From the NCBI RefSeq assembly GCF_004027225.2, contig NC_044289.2, positions 6,127,761-6,191,760 on the forward strand: 64,000 bases of DNA, given 5' to 3'. Source of the stretch: Strigops habroptila (taxonomy: Eukaryota > Chordata > Aves > Psittaciformes > Psittacidae). Position 1 is the first letter of the stretch, and every line of letters begins with the position of its first letter. Shown piece after piece: positions 57,001 to 64,000 of the stretch. The notes beneath the pieces are model-generated. The model made no database searches. It worked only from the letters and a program-made list of their open reading frames with translations, and was not told the origin of the DNA. The position numbers and the translations under genes were made by a program.

Positions 57001-58118
57001 CATTTTGCTTTACATCTCAAGAGTCCTTAAAATTTAAAGGGAAAAAAACTCTGAGAAACTGCTTCATTGAAAACAAAGTTTTACATCATTCATGCATTTT
57101 CGTGAATCTTCTAAATGCTGCAGTAAATTTGGGTACAGTATGCATGCTTGTGTTTATCTTTCCAAGCTATTTTCCTCTCACAGAAAAGCTTATTATCTCA
57201 GAACACTGATGCAGTTCCTGGCTCCAGGAGTTCAATGACCAGTTTTCCTGGGTGCTTATTCTCCTCTTCTCACATGAGGAAAGGTTTCTCAGGTCAGGTG
57301 AACGCAAACAGTAGCTAGTAGTTACCTCAAACGCCTTCATAACAAAAAGAGAACAGAAACACACAATTTTTCCCTCTAAAGTGCAATGTGGCCATTTAGA
57401 AGCAGAAAAGTCTGCCAGTCATAGTCTGTACAACACAGGATTTAGATACAGGTGGGGACAACTCCACCTCTTCAACGCGAGGCTCTCCAGTGAAGCGCTC
57501 AGACCAAACCAAACCAACTACACAGCTTTATAGCCTTGACTTTTTTAGACGTCTACCTCTGTTTGCTTAATGTCTCCTTTTGCCACCACCTGCAACACTT
57601 CGGACACTTTCAAAGCCTACATATGTCGTTTAAGAAAAAAAAGTTCAGCCCTTCCCCCCCCCCCCGGAGTTTGATTTCAGGTACTTTTATTTATTTTGTG
57701 AGCTCCAAGCCCGAAACAGCTTAGGAGGAAGAGGGAAACACACGCTAAGTATCCCTGCTTCCCCTCTTTTCTTTCATAAAGGAAAAGATCGAATAAAAGC
57801 AGCGATATTTGCCCCCGGAGAACGCCTGCCCGGTGCAGGGGAAGGCCCTTCCGGCCGCCCGCTCTCCTCAGCGGGACGCGGCCCCACAGCTCGGGCGCGC
57901 CGGCAGCCCCGGCGGGAGCGAGGCCTACCCTTTGCCCAGGGAGAGGACCCCCCCCTCAGAGCCTCTCCAGGCTCACGCAGGGGCTCTCCACCACCGCAGA
58001 AAGCTTTCCAGGCCAGCCCCTCAGCAGACTCCCTGCCTGCCACCGCCCCCGGCCCGCGGAGAGCCGGCCGCACAGCACTTACCCCCAGAAGGCAAACTTT
58101 CAGCTCCCTCAGAGCCAT
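44970..58118 (-). CDS. RAB22A: RAB22A, Rab5-group small GTPase (complete, seven coding exons)
   Basis: RAB22A is a membrane-anchored small GTPase of early and recycling endosomes that cycles between GDP and GTP forms and recruits early-endosomal effectors. Exons 58118-58083, 56291-56212, 52316-52235, 48532-48461, 48335-48229, 46409-46300 and 45067-44970 join to 585 bases, or 194 residues plus TGA, the family length. Visible motifs are the P-loop GDTGVGKS (12-19), switch I TIGASF with T37, WDTAGQE with catalytic Q64, NKCD (118-121), ETSAK (146-150), and a C-terminal CC (193-194) for geranylgeranylation. MALRELKVCLLG and SIHAIFVETS identify RAB22A against its paralogue RAB31. The hypervariable tail reads RRQPSVTKRSCC, differing slightly from the mammalian end. 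The start is set by ATG in context CCATGGCT. The gene is divergent from PPP4R1L. Confidence 0.97.
45068..46299 (-). other. RAB22A intron 6
   Basis: 1.2 kb GT/AG intron with nothing further recognised. Confidence 0.85.
46300..46409 (-). CDS. RAB22A: RAB22A coding exon 6 (ETSAK)
   Basis: 110 bases from acceptor TTTTTGCAG to donor ATTA|GTAAGT. Encodes EVMEKDAKDYADSIHAIFVE then TSAKNAININELFIEI. ETSAK is the second guanine-contact loop. Confidence 0.97.
46410..48228 (-). other. RAB22A intron 5
   Basis: 1.8 kb GT/AG intron with no supportable internal gene or mobile element. Confidence 0.85.
48229..48335 (-). CDS. RAB22A: RAB22A coding exon 5 (NKCD)
   Basis: 107 bases from acceptor CACACATCAG to donor GTAAG|GTAAAT. 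Encodes ETFSTLKNWVKELRQHGPPN then IVVAIAGNKCDLNDV and part of R126. NKCD is the guanine-specificity motif. Confidence 0.97.
48336..48460 (-). other. RAB22A intron 4 (125 bases, G-run motif)
   Basis: An unusually short intron for this gene. On the RAB22A strand it holds GGGGTGGGGGTGGGGGG followed after six bases by GGG (48399-48424), and then a strong polypyrimidine tract before CACATCAG. Confidence 0.85.
48461..48532 (-). CDS. RAB22A: RAB22A coding exon 4 (switch II)
   Basis: 72 bases, phase 0 at both ends, acceptor TTCTTCCAG and donor AAGGAG|GTAAGA. Encodes FRALAPMYYRGSAAAIIVYD then ITKE. Confidence 0.97.
48533..52234 (-). other. RAB22A intron 3
   Basis: 3.7 kb GT/AG intron, AT-rich, with only short chance open frames. 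Confidence 0.85.
52235..52316 (-). CDS. RAB22A: RAB22A coding exon 3 (WDTAGQE)
   Basis: 82 bases from acceptor TTTTTTTCCAG to donor GAGCGG|GTGAGT. Encodes ASFMTKTVQYQNELHKFLIW then DTAGQER, including catalytic Q64. Ends in phase 0. Confidence 0.97.
52317..56211 (-). other. RAB22A intron 2
   Basis: 3.9 kb GT/AG intron. A purine-only stretch with G runs and a short GA repeat lies near 55250-55310, and another purine run near 55030-55065. No gene is supported. Confidence 0.85.
55250..55310 (+). repeat. Purine-rich tract with (GA)n
   Basis: Almost uninterrupted A/G on the plus strand, with poly-A, several G runs and a GA dinucleotide repeat at 55293-55309. Simple sequence. Confidence 0.75.
56212..56291 (-). 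CDS. RAB22A: RAB22A coding exon 2 (P-loop and switch I)
   Basis: 80 bases from acceptor TTTTTTTAG to donor ATAGG|GTAAGAA. Encodes DTGVGKSSIVWRFVEDSFDP then NINPTI and two bases of G39. It carries the nucleotide-binding lysine K18, S19 and switch I T37. Confidence 0.97.
56292..58082 (-). other. RAB22A intron 1
   Basis: 1.8 kb GT/AG intron. The part next to exon 1 (from about 57800) is within the CpG island. A 12-base C run is at 57654-57665. Confidence 0.85.
58083..58118 (-). CDS. RAB22A: RAB22A coding exon 1
   Basis: 36 bases encoding MALRELKVCLLG, with donor CTGGGG|GTAAGT, phase 0. Open reading upstream in the same frame has no ATG before the island, so this is the first usable start in frame. 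Confidence 0.95.
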
Positions 58119-58137
58119 GGCCGGGCAGGCTGTGCCT

Positions 58138-58173
58138 TTAACGAGCACCGGAGACACAGCCCAGAGCGATCAT
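58138..58173 (-). other. Upstream ORF in RAB22A 5' leader
   Basis: ATG at 58171-58173 opens a 12-codon frame (MIALGCVSGAR, stop TAA at 58138-58140), out of frame with RAB22A and ending 19 bases before its start codon. It matters only if the transcription start lies upstream of 58173, which cannot be read from sequence. Confidence 0.5.
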
Positions 58174-58510
58174 AGCCCTTGCCGGGCCGCGCGTACCGCC
58201 GAGGCCCGCGGGGGCAGCCCCCCGCCTCCCTCACGCCGTGGTTACCAGCCAACCTTCCTCCGCAGGCTGTGCGGACGCGACGCCATCTTGGGCGGCCCGC
58301 CGGCGTCACTTGACCGCGCCCCCGCCCGCCGCCGCGCTTGTCCTGCTTGTGAGGCGGCGGCGGGTGTCGGGGGGTGATTCGCTCCTGGGCTGCGGGTCAA
58401 AGCGGCCGCGTTCCGGCTGCGCCGGGGCCGACCCGCAGGCAGGAAGTCCTGGCGGCTCCTCCCTTTGCCCTCCCGCTCCCCTCCTCTTCCTCGCCCATGT
58501 CCATACCAAG

Positions 58511-58517
58511 ATGGCCG
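58511..58517 (+). CDS. PPP4R1L: PPP4R1L coding exon 1
   Basis: Seven coding bases, ATG GCC G, followed by GTAAGT. The ATG lies within the YY1-like CAAGATGGCCG, an arrangement common in YY1-driven TATA-less promoters. Confidence 0.85.
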
Positions 58518-58678
58518 GTAAGTGGGGCTGGCCGGCGGGGGGTGCTGGGGCGCTTCGCCCTGGGCTGGCGCCGTCCTCGCCGTAGTCCTCTGAAACCAAC
58601 ACCCCGGTATCTCTCTTCTGTTTTTGTTTGTAGGGGTCCCTTTGTATTTTGTGGATTTGCAGGATGACTTAGATGATT
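58511..58678 (+). CDS. PPP4R1L: PPP4R1L, PP4 regulatory subunit 1-like, N-terminal part (first two coding exons)
   Basis: ATGGCCG at 58511-58517 splices (donor GTAAGT) over a 116-base intron to 58634-58678 (acceptor TTTGTAG, donor GATT|GTGAGT). The joined start reads MAGVPLYFVDLQDDLDD plus the first base of the next codon. This matches the N-terminus I know for PPP4R1L and differs from the PPP4R1 start. The family is built of HEAT-like repeats and related to the regulatory subunit of protein phosphatase 4. Only the acidic N-terminal peptide is present here, with the HEAT region beyond the right edge. It is divergent from RAB22A, as in mammals. Both exons are in phase and undamaged, in contrast to human, where the gene is listed as a pseudogene. 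The small size of the visible part limits certainty. Confidence 0.85.
58634..58678 (+). CDS. PPP4R1L: PPP4R1L coding exon 2
   Basis: 45 bases, phase 1 at both ends. Encodes GVPLYFVDLQDDLDD and the first base of the next codon (probably Tyr). The flanking TTTGTAG and GTGAGT sites are canonical. Confidence 0.87.
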
Positions 58679-61600
58679 GTGAGTAACTGTTTTTTATTTT
58701 TCTGCTCTTTAGGCCCTCCCTCGCTCTCCCATCCCGGGGTCCTTCCGTCGCTCTCTTTCTCTCTCCGCGTTTTTGTTCAGGTTAGGGTGAGGGGAGGATT
58801 TTTGAGGCTGTTTGTTGTGGTGAGGGCTTTCAGGGCGCTAAGGCTCAAGAGTTAGGAGTGTATTAGTGTGCCCGCAGGAGCGCGGTGCTGACAGGCGGAG
58901 CGGGCTCGCTCCCTGCCTCAGCTGCGGGCTCTCGCCTCACCTGGCGCGTTTCAAGCCCCCAGGCGCTGGCTGGCGCTTGGAGCCGCTCAAGGGCGGGTGG
59001 GCAGCCTCCTGAAGCGGGGTTTTGGGGGGCAGCTCTGTCCCCCTGGGAAGGAGGACCCGCGGCCTTCCGAGAGACCACTCTCGCTGTTTCCCATGCCCGC
59101 TGAAGTGCTGGATTCGGTGCAAACAGCACCTCTGGTAATGCCTGTGGTGGATCTCTGGGGAAGGGAAGCGGGTCTGGCGGGCCGTGGTTCAGTGGATTAG
59201 CTCCGTTGTTGTTGTCGGTGGAAATTAGCCGAGGGATTTCCGCGCTGTGGTAGCGCAAACGGGTGAGACTTCTAACTGCTGTAGAGGCTGCGGAGGACAC
59301 CGTGAGTTTTGCAGTTCCCGCATCTTTGCGGCACAGGCGCTCGGCAGGACGTTGTTGAGGTGACTCCGTGCGCACCTTGGCAGCGGGCATAAAAGAAAAG
59401 CCGCCCTTGTGTGTGGTCGGTTGACTAACACGTCGCTGGCTTTAGTGGAAGTGCCGGTCGGAGATACTACGCTAAGCCGGTATCGCACAGAGTTGTGTTA
59501 CAGGAGTAGAGCTGACCACCTGTCAGACAGCTTGGCAAGAGCTCTGGCTCAAGGAAATGAATCTTTGACTAATAATTCTATGGATTTGTACTGCTTCAGG
59601 AAGCAGCTGGTTATGTGGGGTGGTTTCATTGGTGCTCTGGATGCTGGATTGACTTTTCTATTAAATAAAATTAAAGCTGATACTTAAATTTGTTTCTCGT
59701 GAGAGACTGTTTACCACAAGACTATTATTGTTTAATAGTACTTGAAAATGTATAAGAGATAGATTCCCCCTATGTAGCATGAATAAGCTATTTTAGGGAA
59801 GGGGGAGTATTCAAGAGCACCAGGGGAGGTGTTAGAATACAAGTGAGATGCAAAGTATTCCATTGGAAGGATGCGCAGGGACATTGTCTCAGCAGCCAGG
59901 TTGTTCTGTGGGATTTTGTTAGTTGCTGCTCTTACGTGTTGTTGCTTTCAGTCTTTAAAGTTTCTGCATTTCACTAGTTGGTAGCAGGAAAAAAAAGTGT
60001 TCTTTGGATTTTGATTAAGTTTCAGAAAAAGAAGTTTGGGATCTTTTGGGTTGTAAGTGCTGTATAAATGATGAGATCATGTATATAAGAGTTCTTGGTT
60101 CACTTTATATTTGTATTTTTATGTATTTGAAAATACATTAAGCATTTTTCTTATACAGATAAACTATGTGGGTCTTAATGAATTTAAAACTATTTAAAAT
60201 GCATCCTCCTTTAATGAAGTTATATGTTTGAAAATCTAGAAATTAAAAAACGTAAGTATATGGTAGTACTTGAAATACACTAATTTAACAGGTAGGGATT
60301 TAACACTAAAAAATTGCTTAAAAAGACGTACTATAGGTTATCTCTTACATTTGCTTACGGCAGTAAGCAGTTTGTAAGAAGTCATCGCCTTAGATGACAA
60401 AAAGCATGTATGTGGTGAACAGGATTGAAGTGAGGAGGACACTAGCTTATACATTTCAATGTGCTTATGCCGATTTAAATCCTATTTTGCGGTGAGTTCT
60501 CTAGCAGTAGAGCTGCAACAGTTGTTGCTGTAGTACCTTAAGAGTTGAAAATGTCTTTCTTCCTCTGCCCTAAGTAAAAAAAAAAAACCAAAACAAAACA
60601 AAAAACCCATAAACCAAAAAACAACAAACAAACCAACCAACCAAAACATCCCAAACAAAGCTCTTGATAGTGCTTATGATCAGCTAATGATTTGAATTGA
60701 TTGGGTCTTTCTGAATGACTCCAAGTGATCTTTCTAATCTTCTTCTCTCTGTAGTAAGAACTCCCAACCACAACTAGTGTCATTTGAGTTCTATTTGCTG
60801 AGTGAGTAAAGTGCAAGCAGTGGAAATAAACGCAAACTTCCTGTAGTGTTCTGTGTTGGCCTTGAACCAGGGGTGACCATCATGATGACTTAAGTTTTTG
60901 TTTTCTATTAGTAATCATTTTTGTGGTAAGTTGATTGAGAGGTTCAGTGCTAGTAGGCAAAACTCTAGTTCGAGTCATTAAGCTAATAAAAACATTCAGA
61001 TGGAGAAAATTTTGCCATAAGCAGTGATTAATAAACTTTTTACATGGGGCACTTAAAATTTGTGTAAAAGAAATTATCAGTTTCAGGATGAGCATTATAA
61101 ATGTGCATTTTAGAATACTATTGAAATCTTATGACTTTAAGATATTCTTTGTGATTAAGTTCATTATTTTGGCAATGTAGTTAGAGTTATGGTATTGAAA
61201 GCTGTCTTCTACTGTGTTACAGCAGAGTTCAGGTGTCCCATCTAGACTGGGATACTGTTGTGCTAATCTGGTAGCCATTTTAATAGAGAGTTCATGATGC
61301 CTTTTAGGAAAATCTCAGTGAAATAAATCACTGGAATTGGATTTTTACTTTCCTAACTAAACTGCTGAAATAGTGTTATGCACATTGAAAATCGATTCCG
61401 TTGGAACAAACGGATAGTCTGGATTCATCTGAATACAGGGAAAAGCAGTAGTAAAATCTGCCTAAATGAATTGAGTACAGTTTGAAACTTTTAAGGTGAG
61501 ACATTGGTTCACCTGCAAAAATAACTAACTTTACACCCTCTGTATGAGAAAGAAAATGTATTTTAAAAATTGCTTTTCCTTCTAGAAACTGTGGAAGAGA

Positions 61601-64000
61601 AAATGACCCCATTAAGTTCATGAAATCATTGCACTCTGCACTAGTATTTCTGGTTTGTATTGGAAAAAGTGGATAGTGATAGTAGCTAATGATGCTGAAT
61701 CGCATAGTTAGAGCCTGTAAGAAACACCTACGTGGTCACAGGATTTAAGCAGCTTTTGAGTGTAGGTCACACTAAAGCATGGTGAACTCCAGTTCAGCTG
61801 TGAATACTGTCACATTTATTCCCATTTACAGGTGAACAGGTTTCAAGCTTGCTTGTTTGGTGATGTTAGAAGGAAAAATACTGGATGTTTGATTCACCTG
61901 TGAAAGAATGTTAGCTAAGAAATACTGGTTCATTATTTATACAATTTACTTTCTAGCACTCAGGTGTATTCTGACACTTGTAAATAGCTATGGCTGCTTA
62001 TTTTGTGCACGGAAAGAGAAAATTAATATTCTTGAGAGAGGACAAAATGGATTCTGCCATGACTGTTACTTACATGTACTGAGTGTATGGAAAAATTTGA
62101 GGTATTTAACTCTCCTGATTGTGAGCATAAATAGTTGCTCTGTTTTCCCTCTGCTCCAAGCAGCACTGGTGTGTGCTTAGATAATTCAAATGAGTAATAG
62201 AACCACTCTAATAAAAGAAAGCATGTTCATCATGTTTACAGAATTAGTCCCAGGTGTAGTATAGTAGTCAGACTTGGAATTTACTTCACTGTTGTCTGAG
62301 TTGGTAGGAAGTCTGAAATATTTGAAGTGAACTTGTAAGAGTCTCCAGTTTTAAACCTGCTTCTTAATTCAGGAATAGGTGGGCACTAGAGAAAGTTAAT
62401 GGCAAGTATACTTTTATTTAACCCTAATAAATGGTGCTGTGTAGGACACATGGCTGGCCTCAAAAATCAGCTAGTGAAAGAGTGTCCAACCTGTGTGCAT
62501 TTTCAAAAATATGTGTTACAGTTGCATAGATATAAGGATGGTCAGAGTTGGGTTTGGATATAGTGAGTTTGTGGGAACCTCAGAGAGGAAATTCACACTC
62601 CTGTGTACGCTGTATTAGTGATGTATTAGGCTTCCTTCAAAGTAGCAAATGCTGGATGTATCTTCAGATACTGTGCTCGGTAGGAGAGCTTGCCCTAGAG
62701 CATGTGGACAAATCAATCCCAGGCAGATCTGAGTGTTAAAATTATATGCACTCATGGAGATAAATGTTTTGAACCTGACAGAACTTAAAACTGTCTAAGG
62801 AGCAGCCACTAGAAATAATAATGCCCAGTTGAATGGAAATAAGGGGGCCAGTACAATGCATAGTAATTACAAAAAGCCATGAATAATTGATGTATGTTTC
62901 TGATCTTGTAGCTGTGAGTTCACTTGTAGCATCTATGTGAACAATTGAAATGTGAACGTTTAATCCTCCAGTTTTCTTCTATTTGCATCCTTTTTAACTT
63001 GTTGTTCAGAGCATGTTGTCTGCAAGAACAGCAGAACTGAGAATTGCTGTAGTCTTTTAATCCTGTCTTTTAGTCCTTGGAGACTCTGCTTTCTTAAACC
63101 AATCTACTTTATTCAGGTATAACATTTTGCTCTAAATATGTTCAGATGATTTCTTCTTTAAATAAGCTGTATTTCTGAGACTGTTTTGGCTCATGTTAAG
63201 TAATTGGAAAGCAGAGGTTTATATGTGAAATAGGAAATTTTTCTATAGGAAAAAGCTGAGGCTTGATACCTCTCAACAAGTGGAGTTTTGTTTTTCTTTT
63301 TTAATAAAAAAGTGTTTAATAATGAATATTAATGTGGTTTAAAGCCAAAGTTTATTGTCAGAGCTGAAGCTGCAAATACAAAAAAGATTCCGCCCCCCTT
63401 CCAAAGGAGTAGGTTTACATGGTAAAGTCTGTAGTTGGTAGGTCTGCAGTAGAAAGCTCCCAGAATATTCACAAGTAAGGCAAAGCTGAAGTTTTTCCCA
63501 AAGTTACCAGTCGATAGATGCCTGGGGCCCAGTAACTACAGTGAGAAAAGTGTATCCCAGTAACTTTGATACAGACCCAAGGATTTGCTATTTTAAAACA
63601 ATACAGTTTGGGGTTTTCTGTCATTGTCAAAATTTCAGTTTCTTTTAATAGGACTTTCCTTTTGAATGTGTTGGTCAGTTTGCGGCATGTGGTTTTGTCA
63701 GCTGAGCCCTATTAACTCAGTGCATGTGGTTAGTCCATTCAGATTATGAAGTAAAGTGTTAAAAGCCAAAGATTTTGACAGTTGAAATGAACTGAATTTC
63801 AAAGCTTGAACTTACAGGTCTATGTGGAAGTGTTGTTCTTGACTTGGTTAAGCACAACCACCTAAGATTATATTTTTTGTAAGCTGTTTCCAGTGCTATA
63901 CAGATGCTTTGCCTTTGAAGAATCATTCTAAAAAGAAATAATTATTGGTGTAATGTGTTTTACATCTCTTGCTGACTCTTGGATTCATTTTTATTGTATT
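58679..64000 (+). other. PPP4R1L intron 2 (continues past the window)
   Basis: At least 5.3 kb after the GTGAGT donor. I looked for the expected next exon (a GFEDYG-like continuation) and did not see it before the edge. The first about 700 bases are still GC-rich. An A-rich, AACC-containing simple repeat lies at 60576-60658. Open frames here are short and lack recognisable domains. Confidence 0.7.
60576..60658 (+). repeat. A-rich / (AACC)n simple repeat
   Basis: Twelve A followed by AACCAAAAC-type units and CAAACCAACCAACC. Low-complexity sequence without an attached recognisable retroelement. Confidence 0.75.

Larger units (their letters stand above)
57800..58560. promoter_or_regulatory. Bidirectional CpG-island promoter, RAB22A / PPP4R1L
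   Basis: A GC- and CpG-dense block encloses the first coding exons of RAB22A (minus) and PPP4R1L (plus), whose ATGs are 392 bases apart. No TATA box is visible. YY1-type motifs occur at 58282-58290 (GCCATCTTG) and 58507-58517 (CAAGATGGCCG, overlapping the PPP4R1L ATG). This is the typical pattern of a shared housekeeping promoter. Confidence 0.85.

Noticed and set aside
57774..58667. Long frames across the RAB22A/PPP4R1L island
   Set aside because: Same CpG-island effect. The only true coding parts are MALRELKVCLLG on the minus strand and the two small PPP4R1L exons.
59409..59687. 92-codon plus-strand frame with a TATA-like CATAAAAG upstream and AATAAA near its end
   Set aside because: The frame opens at GTG. 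The first ATG leaves only about 35 codons, and no domain or splice context supports it. It lies inside PPP4R1L intron 2.

Overview
This window is vertebrate nuclear DNA, most likely from a bird. The evidence is intron-split genes with canonical GT/AG junctions, two CpG-island promoters, low repeat density, compact introns, and CR1-type LINE fragments ending in the characteristic ATTCTATGATTC-like 3' tail. The species cannot be fixed from the sequence. No prokaryotic, viral or CRISPR-like system was seen.

Three protein-coding genes account for the window. (1) VAPB, minus strand, has all six coding exons between 34075 and 3838, giving 243 residues. Its 3' UTR runs leftwards and may leave the window. 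(2) RAB22A, minus strand, has all seven coding exons between 58118 and 44970, giving 194 residues. A long putative 3' UTR reaches to about 38.05 kb. (3) PPP4R1L, plus strand, has only its first two coding exons (58511-58517 and 58634-58678) in the window. The rest lies beyond the right edge. RAB22A and PPP4R1L are head to head, with start codons 392 bases apart in one CpG island.

Layout, left to right: VAPB 3' UTR with poly-T tracts and candidate poly(A) signals (1-3837); VAPB exons 6 to 2 with introns (3838-17383); the 16.6 kb first VAPB intron with two CR1 copies in opposite orientation and a possible antisense TATA promoter with a first exon (17384-34017); VAPB exon 1 and its CpG island (about 33290-34480); a 3.5 kb intergenic stretch with a G/T-rich repeat (34.5-38.03 kb); putative RAB22A 3' UTR with a short CR1 tail (38.05-44.97 kb); RAB22A exons 7 to 1 (44970-58118); the shared CpG island (about 57800-58560); and PPP4R1L intron 2 up to the end.

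VAPB is an ER tail-anchored membrane-contact-site tether. RAB22A is an early-endosomal Rab GTPase of the Rab5 group. PPP4R1L is related to the PP4 regulatory subunit PPP4R1. They form no operon-like pathway. Their linkage is a conserved synteny block (human 20q13) whose whole-genome-duplication partner is PPP4R1-RAB31-VAPA (human 18p11). Residue-level differences assign this copy to the VAPB/RAB22A/PPP4R1L side.
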